In this document: one piece after another, positions 33,978 to 48,283 of the stretch
Position numbering within the stretch: position 1 is the stretch's first letter
Layout: each line of letters begins with the position of its first letter
NCBI GenBank assembly: GCA_030340625.1
Contig: JAOPHQ010002039.1
Coordinates: forward strand, 62,001-126,000
From: Merluccius polli
Lineage: Eukaryota; Chordata; Actinopteri; Gadiformes; Merlucciidae
Length of the DNA: 64,000 nucleotides
Direction: 5' to 3'
The notes under the pieces: model-generated
What the model saw: the letters and a program-made list of their open reading frames with translations, nothing else
Told to the model about the DNA's origin: nothing
The model's database searches: none
Translations under genes and position numbers: made by a program

Positions 33978-36626
33978 CTGAAAGCATATATAAACATACA
34001 CACACACATACATACATACATACATACAACCATACATATATACAAATAAACATATGATTCATTAGTGATGACATTACAACAACACACTTTATGCTCAATG
34101 GAAAATTCACATTGTAAACAACTAATGAAACCTGTAGTAACTTCACATTCTTTACTACCACACTACAAGTACAGTGACCTGCCATGTGCCACAATACCAT
34201 GATAAAGAGAGTTGCTGTACACAGATACTACAGTACTCTAATCATTAGTTAAAGGTACAAGGTGTGATAGGGTGTGGCAATCAGACAATGTACCTTCCTT
34301 TCATACACAGATTAGTGGCCTTTAGTTATGTAAATGTTGTTTACAGCCAAGTACTCTAACCAGAGTTGTTGGCTAAATCACCCATTGAAACAGTTAAAGC
34401 CACCAGTTTCACCAGCTATGAAACTGATACAAGGTGTGATAGGGTGTGGCAACCACACAGTGTACCTTACTTGCATACACAGATTACAGCAGTAGCCTTT
34501 AGTTACAGTCAAATACTTTAACCAGAGTTGTTGGCTAAATCACCCATTGAAACAGTTAAACCCACCAGTTTCACCAGCTATGAAACTGATACAAGGTGTG
34601 ATAGGGTGTGGCAACCACACAGTGTACCTTACTTTCATACACAGATTACAACAGTAGCATTTAGTTATGTAAATGGTTGTTTACAGCCAAGTACTCTAAC
34701 CAGAGTTGTTGGCTGAATCACCCATTGAAACAGTTGGTTTCATTATAACTACCTTACTTACTATTTGTGCTGTATAACTCCAACCAGAGTTGTTGGCTAA
34801 AACACCAATTGAAACAGTTGGTTTCTGCAATTACTACTTTACTTACTATTTGTGCTGTTTACATTACCCTTAATCACTTTCCTCAGCTTACTCCTACAAA
34901 CTCCACATTACTCATGAGTTCAAGGTGTGATAGGGTGTGGCAATCAGACAGATCAACTTTCTTTCATACACAGATTACAGCAGTGGCCTTTAGTTATGTA
35001 AATGGTTGTTTCTAGTACTCTACTAGAAACAAGTACTCTAACCACAAATGTTAAATCACCCATTGAAACAGTTGGATTCACTATAACTACCTTACTTACT
35101 ATTTGTGCTGTATAACTCTAACCAGAGTTGTTGGCTAAAACACCCATTGAAAAGTTGGTTTCTTTATAACCACTTTACTTACTATTTGTGCTGTCTACAC
35201 TACACTTAATCTCTTTCCTCAGTTTACTTCTACAAACTCCACATTACTCAGTTGTAAAAACACAAAATAATTCTACTGAACCATGTCCATTTGTAGTTAA
35301 ACATAATGGCAATGGCCATTAACTAATATATAACCAAACACAGATGGTACTGTGAAATGTAATTCCACCTAAAGTACATTTACAACAGCAGGAGTTACCA
35401 TATATATATGGTACATGGTATATACTATACTTGACAAAGTTACACACATATTTATATACCTGTGTTAGTGTACATACAGTGGTAGTAACCAACATTATAG
35501 TAACAATATGGCAAAAACTGCTGCTGTTCACATATAATCAACTTTCAACTACAATTTAGACCCCACTAATACTTTTAATAAACTGATGAAAGAGGAATGA
35601 TAAATAAACTTACCGTAAGAAGAAAAGAAATCACAAAATACTTGACCAATGCAAAACAGCTCCTCTCCTCTCTGTTCCACAAAGAGCAATACCAGTTCTG
35701 ACTTCAATCAAGTCATTTATAGAGGGCAGAAAGAGGGCGGGCAAAAAGAGGGCGGGCAGAAAGGGGGCGGGGCATCAACACAAACACTAAAGTTGATGAT
35801 TGCAATCTTAACTTCACATCAGAAACTCATACCATCATGACTTTAACACCAAATTCAATACTATCTCTTTACATCTCTGTGTTCCCACCAAACCTCAGCT
35901 GTTACATCACCTCTTCTGTCCACTATACCAGCAGAATCGCTCGATTGATGATACCACTAATGTACAAATATATAACATCACATGTATCAACAAACTGTAA
36001 TATTCTCACACAGCCAAGGGAACAGGACCAAATACATAACCTGTATTAACAGCACCTTGCAACCAGATGGCAGCACACATAATACACTGGCAGCTTCCAC
36101 TCAACACTGAGGATATTACACGTCATAGAGGCCACGCCTGCCCAGGTAATATCAAGCGCACACAAGCAGGGGAGGGCAGAAACTCTATAGGCATCTAATA
36201 GATATCCAGCAAAGAGCTGCTCCAGTAGTAAATACACTAAAACCTAAAACAATTAAAGTTAGATAAAAGCACTCCTGATGCCATTCTTCACAGATGCATC
36301 AATCAATGTAACATTCAAATTGTCATTTTTCTATATTGGTTTTTCATTACCTGTTGCTTCACCCCCCCACCCCGTCAGTGGTAGATCAGGGGTGGGTTAC
36401 AATCGCGTTATCTAGCTATCTATATATATATATATATATTTCATTTATGCTTAGTATGCCACTAGACACTTATATTTCCCTCAGGATATATACGGTACCC
36501 ATCTATCTATTGCAGCCCAAATATTACTATTACTGCAAAGCTCTTTCATATCTTGCTACAACAGCCCTCACACTATTGTCTATAAAGATGTAACATAATA
36601 CATTCCCCACTTATATAATATGTTAC

Positions 36627-36935
36627 TGTGGCAGGGTTGACCCTCACCACACGCCACCTAAGTGGCTTTCCTTTGGGACCCTCCGTCACAGGACACAAGT
36701 AAATGTTGTTCAAAGGTGTTTATTGGAGATTAAGGCAAGGTGTTATTCGCCGAGCTGATGGTCCAACATGTCATGACGGTACTCCTCCTGGAGTGAGTGT
36801 GTTGATGGCTGGTTCATCCTGGGTGCCATGATTGCTCTGCACCACAAATGTGCAGCCCCACCCAGCCAGAGTCCAATCAGTGTGACTCAGGCCAGGTGAG
36901 GCTGAAAACAAGCCATCAACAACACACACTCCACA
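36627..36935 (-). mobile_element. putative solo LTR, duplicate copy
   Basis: Second copy of 27248-27556 within duplication unit 2, with the same TGTGG...CCACA ends. Confidence 0.42.
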
Positions 36936-37141
36936 TAAACCCTTCAAAGTTACTTATCCCCTAATTATATAAATCACACATGAATGATTCATCTCTACAA
37001 TACATATTACATTAATACACATACACCTTCACATGACCACCAAATTAACAGCAAATGACCACAACAATGAGCCACATCAAAATACTTTATAAAAACACTG
37101 CACACCTGCACACTATATACATTTTTTACAATTAAATGAGC

Positions 37142-38047
37142 TTAATCGTCGTCCAACCGTTCAACACCCATGGCACCTTCTGCTTGACCTGAACACATAC
37201 AAACAAAATATACGACTCTCAATTACTACAATAACCATTACTTCCCTCTAACTTCTTGCTAACAATAAAACACAACAACACATGTTTCTACCCTAACGAA
37301 CATACCGTATTTTTCCAACATATCCAACTGCAGACCGTCTATTGTGTCCTGCAGCCGGTCAACAGTGGCGGCCAGCCCCGCCACCCTGGCCTGCGCCGCA
37401 ACCAATTGGCGACCCAACAAATCACCGTTCTTCTTGGCTGCATTACACCGCCTTGTTTCCCTGATTAAAGCCTCAATGGCCTCACCGGTGGCACCCAACA
37501 CCACAGGATATAATTCCTCCCTTCAAAGACCAGCATCCATTACAGCGTACTAAAAACAAACAGACACAACTACATATTAATCATACATTCAACAAGTCAT
37601 ACATAGCCGCTAAACAACTACACTGAAACTATTGCAAATGAATACATCCAACTCTATGACATTTAACTACCATCTATTGTCCACTAATATTTAACCAAAT
37701 ACAAACCAAAGCACACAACTCAATAACACTTAAATCAATGTAGCACCAAACAGCTCACGGGAACATACAATATAAACTCAGGTACCTTTACATTACTTTT
37801 GGAACTACCAACTACAACAAGGCAACTATTTGAGATCCACATAACGACTGCACAATATAACTACATCATTACACACATTACAATAGAAACAACAACCACA
37901 CATTCTCAATATAATTGTTTAAACACTACCCTGATAAAAACCCCTACAAAACATAAATGTAATACTTACGCAGGCAAGCTGCAATCTCTTACGGACCCCC
38001 TCCACGGCGTCCAAACACGGAAATTTGGTTGGCGACGAATAAGACAT
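37142..38047 (-). pseudogene. small coiled-coil gene, duplicate copy
   Basis: Exons 38047-37970, 37549-37306 and 37188-37142 match those at 28668-27763, including the in-frame TGA early in the middle exon. So the stop predates the duplication or is shared by both assembly copies. Promoter and first exon are duplicated too (about 38265-38169). Confidence 0.55.
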
Positions 38048-41000
38048 TTCTGAAAACATTACACCATAAACACATCGACTAAAAGTATACTATTAACAAC
38101 CTAAACACCATCTCACACGAACATTCAATACAATTCACGAAAACGACATGAATAATAAATAACCTTACCGTACAACACAAAAACCAACGACAACACACAG
38201 CTAACAAAACACAGCTGCTGAGGCAAAAGCAAGACCAATTCTGAACTTCGAAAGAGTCTTTTATACTTTACCATCAACAGATTCATGTCAGCCAATCACA
38301 ACGCAGAACAAAAAAGGGGCGGCCCATCCACACAACGGCCTGGAAAACCTCATCAAAAAATAACGTCGTAACAATAATTGCAAGTTTAACGGTACAGCAT
38401 AAACTCATGTCAAACTCTTTCATGTATTTCCTCCTACACACTCCACATATTATACACTCAATTAAATAAGCTCCAATAACAGATACACTACTATTTTTTA
38501 GGAATCAACCTCAAACTTACAACAAAACCTACCACACTAATAACTATAACTATTAAGCATTCATTTACAAACAATACCCATTTGCACTTTACTACTGATA
38601 TAATAACACACTATAACACACACACGAGTTTCATCACTTCAACACATTTTACATTATACACATTAACATGACCAAATTAACAACAAATACTCTAATTACA
38701 ATAAAAACACCAAACATTGAAAAAGGTTTTTATTCATCACATCTATGCCGCTTTCACAACACAAAGCTCACACTAAAGCTACATATAACACATAATTGTC
38801 AACATCACCTACCACTACAATGCACTACATATAACAGGATACACTCCTAATGCATAAGCTCCACAACCGCTGTTGGCCTGCCTCTCCCCACGGTCAACCT
38901 GAGAACAACATTTGACCCTCGCAATATTGCCGGCACACGACTGAACCAACAACCCCCCCCCCACCCCCCACCCCAACAAACGTTACACATAACGTACCGC
39001 AACATGGGACGCACTAGATATATAAAACACTTACACTTTTCACCTTACAAAAACAACAACATCTTCTAACATCTCCGATATGTTTTCCCCACAGCTCAGC
39101 TGGTAAATCAGCTGTCATGTCCGCTATGCCAACCGCCGTTAGCGTAATCAGCTGTCCTCCCGACGAAACCCGCAAATCCCTGTAAATACTCCATTAAAAC
39201 ACCAAATTTCCCACAAAAACCCTTTAACCAACATTATTAGATGATGACGACCACCCCCCGCCGCCGCAATCGTTATACACCGGCCCACATGCGCAACAGC
39301 ACACAGTACAGATTCCCAGTCCAACCCTGCTCTCTCCTCCTAGCGACCTAAAAACAACGTAAGATTTGCCATATCGCATGTAAAACAATATTATAACAAC
39401 GGCAAGGAAAAACTGAGACAGATTTAAGTGCGCACGCAAATCCCGTACCCCATACCCCGTACGACAAACCCACTCACACAAAGCAACGGCCCACCTGACA
39501 ACCACAACTAACACTCTCAATCACGGCCTTGAATACACTGCACATACGGGAACACACACACAATGACACACAATAACAACTCCCCAACCACCAACACCAA
39601 GGTGATCACGGGCCGCCGATGTAATCCAACCCCCCACCAGGGTGCATCCCCCAGAACCCCTTGCGCAGAACCCCCATGGGGGGCATGGCCGTCCGTGATC
39701 ACCACAATATGAACAGCGCATAGAATTGGGTAAGGACGCTAGGGACACGTTCCAGCCGCTACTGTGTAACCACTATCAATACAACCGCTGCCCATAATGT
39801 TTAGTCAACCTCTACTACCCTACAACTCAAATATCGCTCCCTGATTGGCTGCCAGTTTCATGTTAACTTACTAGTGACTGGCTGTCCACGCTGTCACTCC
39901 TTCTGCTTGTAAAAGCTAACCTACATGCTAGCTGCTAGCGACCGAACGATAAACACCGCAACTGCAAATGTAAATTGTCAATATGTTCGGCATTTGTTGT
40001 TCCCGGGACGTTAGCCAGATGGATTAAATACCAGTGGTGTGATTTACATTGTGTTTGTGTCTGTTTGCGTGCGTGTGTGCTGTACAATTTGCGAATGTCA
40101 AAGAAAGGAAACAGGAAAACAAAATATAAGAGACTTCTTGAAGTCAAACTGTAACTTACTTCAAATGTGTATAGAGAATAAAAAATAGTACTCATTGCCA
40201 AAAAGATTCACTTTTTTAAAATTATTTTTTACTTTCATGTACTTGTGTAAAAGTGAGCAACACTTTGAAAATACAAATGAACAAAACTTTGTGGTGGAAA
40301 TACAATAAACCTCACTAGATAATCATGTCATTTTACAATTATAAAATATAATTAATTAATATTAAGTAATCTTAATAAGAGCCTTTTACCTAAGGCACAA
40401 ACTACCATCAAGCTCTATGATCATTTTATCACTAATGTATCTGTTCATGTCACACATCAACATATTTTTGTATGGTCACAGACATCAGCAGGCTGGAAGA
40501 GATCATGGAGCAGGAAAGCCAGAGAAGTTAGAAGAAAAAAGGCTGGAAAAGGTAGAGACAGAAGGCTAGAACACATGAAGTAAGAAAAGCAGGACAAGGT
40601 GTAAAAGAAAGACAGGAGCGTTGAAAAAAGAGAAGCAGGAGGAGATGGAGAAGGAGAGGCTGAAACAGATGAAAAAAGAAGCAAAAGGAAGTAAAGAAGG
40701 CTGAAGCAGATGAAGAAAAGACAAGCAGAAGGAGGTGAAGAAGGAGAAGCTGAAACAGATGAAGAAAAAAGCAAGAGAAGGTGAAGAAAGAGAGGCTTAA
40801 GCACATGACGCAAAAACCAGGAGGAGGAGAACAAAAAGAGGCTAAAGCAAATGAAGAAAGAATAGGAGGAAATATACATATAACATCTGCATGACATGAA
40901 ATACGATAGCTAATGTAAAACAGTAGTACACTTTCAAGAGTGCTACCTTAAAGCACCTTTGTGTCCACACCAATCTCAAAATACAACCAACTCCCTTGGA

Positions 41001-41243
41001 ACATATAATTCATTAACGATGCAATACAACAACACACCTATACTCAATGGAACATTAACATTCTACACAACAAATAACACCTGTACTCAATTCTGATTCT
41101 ATCCCACCACACTACAACTACACTAGACCAAAATACGTCCCAACAAGGTAAGCTGGAAAAAAAATTGCCCCCATAAAACATTCCAGATGGGAATTACAAG
41201 GGAATGAACCCTGTAATTCCCACCCACACCTCTAAATGGAGCC

Positions 41244-41959
41244 AATTTCCATTTCAGCTCTTCTCTTATTTCAACGTACTCCTCCCAGGGGAGTTGTCGC
41301 TTGGGCTTCAAAATTCTTCAGTACACTCACAAGATGTTACTTGAGAAAAGTTGTGCTAATTGCAACTCTACGCCGAAGGGCGTGGCCATGGCGTGCCGTC
41401 AAAGTTGGCCATTTTTCATTCAGTGGTAATTTTTTCCCAATGTTTGAAAACTAACTCCCCCCAGGGAATTTGTTTTTGTTCTGCTTCAAAATCCATCAGT
41501 ACAATCAAAACATGGTGCTGAACAAACCTTGTAATATTTGCGACTCTACATCAAAGGGCGTGGCCGTAACGTGCCGTCAAAGTTGACCATTTTTCATACA
41601 GTGGTATTTCTTTCCCATGTTTGGGAACTAACTCCTCCCAGGGATTTTATCTGTTCTGCTTCAAAATCGATCAGTACAGTCAGAAGATGGAGCTAAACAA
41701 CGTTGTGCTATTTGCGACTCTATGTCAACGACCGTGTCCATGGCGTGCCGTCAAATTTGGCCATTTTTAATCAAATGTCAAACTGTGATGCCATTTGTGC
41801 CATTCCCTAACCATCATATTAGCTACTACAATCTCCCCTGTGACCGCCCCAATCTACCGCACACTGCATGGACCGCGTCGGACGCCCACCTGTCGCGACA
41901 CTATCCACGACATGCCAGGACAGACTCGGCGAGGTCCCGCACAAGGCTCCGCGGAGCTT
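41244..41959 (+). mobile_element. HINE 3' part with terminal hairpin
   Basis: Same HINE fragment as at the end of unit 1, but here it continues past the duplication edge to the Helitron-type 3' end: hairpin GCTCCGCGGAGC (41946-41957) then TTTAATT. The next HINE begins within a few bases at 41965, so the two are joined head to tail. Confidence 0.75.
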
Positions 41960-41964
41960 TAATT

Positions 41965-44089
41965 AGGGACCGAGCCAGTGAAACTGGAAGGTCCCTATTG
42001 AAATTGCTTCGTTTATTATTATTATTTCGGGGAACTTTGCCGGCGATTTGCACTATCTCAACATATACGAAAAGTCTTTTTTATTTGGCAAAGTTGTCGG
42101 GGCTGGTGAAAAATTAGATATTCTATGCGTCACGTTCATGTCGCACACTTGGAAGACCACTAGGTGGCGCTATTTTTGACCAAATTCCGTAACGCTCATA
42201 ACTCCTGCATACTTGGTCGCACATTCATAAACCTTATATCCACACATGCAGGAAACATTGCTGCACCTCCTCATATAGGCCACGCCCACTTCCGCCTACA
42301 TTTTTTTTTCACTACAGCGCGAAAACTCGCAAATACTACGTCCATAGGTTGCAACTATGCGCCTTTCTTTGATTCGCACGAAACTTCACAGGTAGCATCT
42401 CCAGACTGTCCCATGAAAAAAAGTAAGTCAAAGTTTTTTAATATTTCAAAAATTAAGCGCGCTATAAATATTTTAATTTATGTAAATTTTACGTCAAAAA
42501 AGCAAGTGGACCATTTCTCCACTTTGGTATGTTTGTTCGACACCAAACTTTACTCAATAGTTCCTTATACCTCCATAAAGCATCGTACAAATTTTCAGAC
42601 CATCGCCACTAGGTGGCGCTCTTTAAAATTAAGAAGTTTATATCTCCACATCGGCAAGTGCGATTTTAACGAAACTTGGTACGATGATAGCACATGGCTC
42701 CCTGAGGCTTACGTTAAAAGGAGAAAAAAAATCCGCCACTAGGTGGCGCTCTAATGTCAGCATAAATCACTGTACAAAGACCGTAATAGTTATGAATATG
42801 AAATTCACAGGACACGTGTAGACTGCTGCCCGGACCTCACTTACCAAAAATCCTGTTTGTCGTGGTTGTAGCGCCCCCTACAGGGAATTAAAAAAACAGC
42901 CCCGACACCCCGTTTCACGGAAATGTATGAAATTCTGCAGGCACGTGTAACAGTCCAAGACCTACAAAAAAGCCTCTTGGACCCATACCCCAAAACCCAC
43001 CGGAAGTCAGATATTTTAATTTCAATTTTTGTCATTTTTCAATTTTCGCCTCCTATTTCAACGAACTCCTCCCAGAGGATTTGTCGCCTGGGCTTCAAAT
43101 TTTTTGTATACGTTCAGGAGGTGGAACTTGAGAAAAGTTGTGCTATTTGCCACTCTACGTCAAAAGGCGTGGCCGTGGCATGCCGCCAAAGTAGGCCATA
43201 TTCAATTCCGTGATATTTTTTGCCGTTGTATTTCAACGAACTCCTCCCAGGGGAGTTGTCGCTTGGGCTTCAAAATTCTTCAGTACACTCACAAGATGTT
43301 ACTTGAGAAAAGTTGTGCTAATTGCGACTCTACATCGAAGGGCGTGGCCGTGGCGTGCCGTCAAAGTTGGCCATTTTTAATTCAGTGGTATTTTTTTCCC
43401 ATGTTTGGGAACTAACTCCTCCCAGGGATTTTATTTGTTCTGCTTTAAAATTTGTCAGTACAGTCAGAAGATGGTGCTGAACAAACATTGTGCTCCTTGC
43501 GACTCTACGTCAAAGGGCGTGGCCATGGCGTTCCCTCAAAGTTGGTTCTGTGGTCTTTTTTTCCAATGTTTGTGACCAAACTCCCCCCAGAGAATTTGTT
43601 TGTTCTGCTTCAAAATCCATCAGTGCAATCAGAACATGGTGCTAAACAAAGCTTGTGATATTTGCGACTCTACGTCAAAGGGCGTGTCCATGGCGTGCCG
43701 TCAAAGTTGGCCATTTTGAATTCAGTGGTCTTTTTTTCCAATGTTTGTGAACCAACTCCTCCCAAGGAATTTGTCTGTTCTGCTTCAAAATCAATCAGTA
43801 CAGTCAGAAGATGGTGCTAAACAAACGTTGTGCTCTTTGCGACTCTACGTCAAAGGGCGTGTCCGTGGCGTATCGTCAAAGTTGGCCATTTTGAATCGAA
43901 TGTCAATCTGTGATGCCGTTTGTGCCATTCCCTAACCCTAATGTTAGCTACTACGCGTCTCCCTGTGAACGCCCCGGTCTACCGCACACTGCATGGACCG
44001 CGTCGGACGCCAACCTGTCGCGACACTATCCACGACACGCCCCGACGGACTCGGCGAGGTCCCGCACACAGCTCCTTGGAGCTTTAATT
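41965..44089 (+). mobile_element. complete HINE (non-autonomous Helitron-like)
   Basis: 5' end AGGGACCGAGCCAGTG with a short inverted partner GGTCCCT. A unique region follows with GGGGAACTTTGCCGGCG and repeated CCACTAGGTGGCGCT. Then come about five ~175-bp units (starts near 43060, 43231, 43409, 43577, 43749). The 3' end is the hairpin AGCTCC-TT-GGAGCT (44070-44083) followed by TTTAATT. No terminal inverted repeat or target duplication, as expected for Helitrons. ORFs within are incidental. Confidence 0.75.
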
Positions 44090-44985
44090 CAATGTTATCT
44101 TTTATCATCTTTGAATGGTATTGTTTCATCATTAAATGAAGATATCGACTTATCCTGATACCCAGTTCTGTAGTCTAAATCAATTACCATGAGAAGATAT
44201 GCCCTTAAAATGATCAAATATGAGGTTTGAAATGCCAGTGAGAAAGGAAATCTAGTTTTAGTCTGATAAAATGCTTTAAATCTCTATATATAATGACCCT
44301 CAGTCAGATTGTTAAGAATGATATTTTGAATTCATAAGCATATCGTGGTATTTATCGATTTTGTGTGGAACGTTGCATCCAGTGCTTTTCTTCCGAGTCC
44401 ATATGGCTTATTGGCTTGCCACAAAAAAAACCATAATTTAACTGATTCTAAGTTGTGACTCTGTTAGGAAATAAAGAAAATCCTTCAGCATCCAAACAAT
44501 AACAACAATCCAACAGTACACAATGTTCCGCTATGGAAACCATTTCAACACCACGCCACATCGCACACCATTAGATGTGTCTGGGACCCTCGCTGCTTAA
44601 ACGGCCCTCCTCCCGTCTGTACCGATAATCCAATTTGTCCTAGTTTAAGAAGGCCCCTGGGAGCGCCACAACGCCAAAACCAGCCGCCGCCAGGCACATC
44701 AAAGCTTTCCTAAATGGGCAGCGGTTTCCACTGGGTCCCCTGGCTTCCCAGACACATGTACATCAAAACACATGGTGCTACTTCAAAAAGCACCCTCCCT
44801 GTTGATAACGCATAAACTTCAGACATGTCTATGGGTCTGTGAGATTACGTATTCTATCTTTTTAGTTTTTTAGTTTTTAATGTGGAATTAAGTAGGCCAT
44901 ATTTTTTGTACAGGGAGGTAGAGGGATATGTGGAGTGTACACCAGGAACTGATTTTTATTGCTTGTGGATTCAGCTTTCCACCAT
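44090..44985. other. unassigned sequence between HINE and Kolobok
   Basis: No gene or repeat recognised over about 900 bp. Confidence 0.5.
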
Positions 44986-45265
44986 TTAAAAGGAACCCCG
45001 GCTATGTAGACTTGTAGGCCCTAATACGCCACTATTGTTCTCTTGTAGTAAAATATGTTGTTAGAAGCACATAAAATATTGCCATTTCTTTAAAAAAGAT
45101 ATAATAAAGTACATATTTTGACCTACGTACGCCGCCATGTAATCCGCGCGCAATGCACTATGGGATCGATGACGTAGAATGGTTGCGCTTGGTAGAATAG
45201 CTATTGACGTTAGTGCTTGTTTACCCGCGTAGAGTTAGAGTAAAAGTTTTTAAGAGTTAAGTAAA

Positions 45266-48265
45266 ATGCCACATTGTGCTGCTTTTGGGTGCGACTTCCA
45301 GTCAAAAGGCAACAAGGGGAGTGATGTGAGTTTACACCGCTTTCCTACTGACAAGAAGATGAGAAAGAAGTGGGAAGATGCCTGTGGACGGACACAATTT
45401 CCACAAGATCCGCGGCTGTGTTCACAACATTTTTCTCCTGACGCATTTGAGGCTTTTAGTCGACCACAACTGCTGAAAGAGCTCATCGAAGCGGCTGGGT
45501 ATAAACGAAGACTACAATCAAATGCTTTCCCAACAATTTTCTCACATAAGGAGCCTAAACGCCCTCGGGGAGCGAGTGAAATGCGCGTTAAAAAGCGCCA
45601 TAGACAAGAGACGCTGGATGCTCTTCTGAGCAGACAACCCGCTCCTCCTGTTGCCGCTTCTGTAACGTGCTTAGGCGAACCATCGGACACGCCACTGGTC
45701 ACAGAGGATGCTGATAATCCACCTCTTCAGTCAGTTAAGCAATCAGTAAGTGTAACGTTACAGTGTTCTCCAAATATGATCGATGCTGCCACTCAGACAG
45801 ATTCAGACACGTCAGATGCAGCGGTACAGTGGCCAGCTGATGTGCACCGAGTTGTTACCATGGACCACGCTTACACAAATACACGCGAGTTGCATGGACA
45901 AGAAGAGGAGGACACTCGGTCCCTTTATCTGTTCCCTTCAGACGATGAATTTAGCGAGGACAGTCAACCACAGCACAACTATCCTGATCCTGAATACCAT
46001 GTAAGTTCAAGTTCACCTGAGCCCTCTCAAAGCACCCAGGAATCACAAGCTTCAACTGACACTCATAAAGAAGACAGAGTTTTTTTAGTTTTTGAGAAAC
46101 AGTTAAAACAACTACTTCAGCATTGTTTAAAGTGTGGTTCCCTGATTGCTCAGGAAGATGTGAAAGAGCTGCAAAATGAAGGATCACAGTTGACATTAGA
46201 GCTCACATGTGCAAATGGCTTACAGATGGCAGTCTCAGCCTACTCTGAGCGGGACCAAGGGGAAAGGAAACCTGCTTTTGGCAGCGTCAGTTTTCTTCAG
46301 TGGCATCCATTTTGCTAAATTTAAACGTTTTTGTAACAACATGAACCTCCAAACAATATGTGAAGACACATACACAAGACTGAGGAAGACATTTGTGTTT
46401 CCTGTTGTTGAAAAAACATGGGCAAAAGAGCAGAGTGCAGTCTTAACTGACATGAAATCACAAGAAGAGGAAGAAGTTGTACTCTGTGGAGATGGCCGCT
46501 GCGACTCACCTGGCCACTCAGCCAAGTACTGCACATACACTTTTTTAGATGTGCAGAGTCAAAAGGTTGTGGACTTCAAGGTAGTAAGCTGCACCCAGGT
46601 TTCAAGTTCTAATACCATGGAGATTAGAGGCTTTAAGGAAGCTCTTACAACCATCGAAGGAAATGGAGTGAAAGTGTCAACAATCTCCACTGACAGACAT
46701 CCACAAATAGTAAAGGAAATGAGGGTCTCCAATCCAGAAAAATGCCACGAATTTGATCCCTGGCATGTAGCAAAGGGAGTGTCAAAGAAGTTGGCTGCTG
46801 CAGCTAAAAGAAGGGAATGTGAAGGCCTAGGAGAGTGGATCCCATCCATCATAAACCATTTCTGGTGGAGTGCACAAACATGTGGGGGTGATGCCGAGGT
46901 CTTGAAAGAGAAGTGGGTGTCAGTGATACACCATGTTACCAACAGACACGACTGGCCAGGGAACAGACACTATCACTGCTGTGCTCACGAGCCCCTTGAT
47001 GAGACAAGCCAGAGAAGCAAGCTATGGTTACAGCCAGGATCCGAAGGCCACCAAGCACTTGTGAAGACTGTTAAAGACAAGCGGCTTTTGAAAGATCTGG
47101 GTCATCTGACAAAGTGCATCCACACAACATCACTAGAGGTATGTTCAAATACAGAAATGTTGCAAAAGGTTTCACCTTAATAAAATGTCTAAGAAATTTT
47201 TAGGCAGGATGTGACTCACTTTTATCTATTTATAAATTTGTTTCAGGTATACCACTCCATGTACCTCAAATACCTTCCAAAGAGAACACATTTCGGATAT
47301 GATGTGATGATCCATGCCTCCATGCTTGCTGCTCTGGATCATAACAACAATGCAAACAGGGGACAGGTGGGTGAACTATCATTATTTCTCTCCTTTGTGT
47401 CACTGGATATTATGCAAAATATTGGATCCTTGGCAGAGCCACCATTTTAATCCAGTAGAGTAATGCATATGTGCGCAAGACGGTGCAGGGGCTGAGTCAG
47501 AGCAGAGAAACACGTCACTAAGTTAACAATTTCTATTCGGTGTTGTCCATTAATTCATTTACCAGACTTGCATTACTTAGGCTAATAGATTATAAAGTGG
47601 TGGAATCAGACTGTGATTGCATTACATTTTAAATATATTTGTTAAGCTTTAATCTGATGGGGACACACCCCTGTAGTCACGTTTATTTTTCTGTGGTTAT
47701 GTAACAATGTGTGTTTTATTGTAGTGTATCTTTTTGCAAAGTTCATCCTTTTTTTATCTCTTTCTTTTTAATCTTTTATTATTATTCTACAAAAGCCCCT
47801 CTAGGGACAGGTGTTGCAATTTAGCATAAATACAATGATACTTGTATGGGATAGCTGTATCTGTCCCTGTCAAATAAACCATACAACTAAAACCAATCTC
47901 AGTGTCAGAAATCAAGGGCAAAATGCCACAAGAAATCTCATAATGCTCCTATATAAGTTATGTTTACCTATTTCCATGTTTCTGTTTTTGAACAGGCTGT
48001 TTACCAAGATGGGGAGAGTGTCGATGAACCCAAGTTCAAAATCTCATGGAGCAAAGTCCACAAGAGATTCAGAGCAAGACCAGTGGCTGTTCAGAAGGAC
48101 TATGGATACATGAAGGCTATGGTAGCAGATGTTCTCTCCTCTGTGTCAGATTCAAACCAGGGCGTGGACATGAGAGAGACTCAAACTCATATCATGGCTC
48201 CACAAGACAGACTGCCCAGATCACAGATCATTGTTCAAACACAGCAGTTCTCACGTTTCAAGTAG
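45266..48265 (+). pseudogene. Kolobok THAP-domain transposase, three exons, one frameshift
   Basis: Coding exons 45266-47138, 47247-47366 and 47996-48265, with canonical splice sites in phase. The N-terminus is a THAP zinc-binding DNA-binding domain: C4, C9, C52, H55, conserved P27 and W36, and AFPTIF at 87-92. A Ser/Glu-rich linker follows. The DDE catalytic core has GDGRCDSPGHSAKY, STDRHPQI and FDPWHVAKGVSKKL, characteristic of Kolobok transposases. The last exons give VYHSMYLKYLPKRTHF, ALDHNNNANRGQ and KDYGYM. One 1-nt frame change between about 46205 and 46222 separates THAP and catalytic parts, so this copy is probably inactive unless the indel is an assembly error. It cuts and pastes the flanking element at TTAA. 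Confidence 0.85.
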
Positions 48266-48283
48266 TTCAAGCATCATTATACA

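Larger units (their letters stand above)
32545..41918 (+). repeat. 9.37-kb tandem duplication, unit 2
   Basis: Near-identical copy of 23166-32539. The two units are separated by five extra bases (CGTGC, 32540-32544) matching neither parental edge. Unit 2 carries copies of the truncated SGNH gene, its promoter (TATA at about 35716-35721), the putative solo LTR, the coiled-coil gene and its promoter (TATA at about 38259-38265), and HINE sequence. Confidence 0.95.

Noticed and set aside
42164..43415. 192- and 128-codon plus ORFs in the complete HINE
   Set aside because: Repeat-derived, not conserved in frame between HINE copies, no recognised domain.
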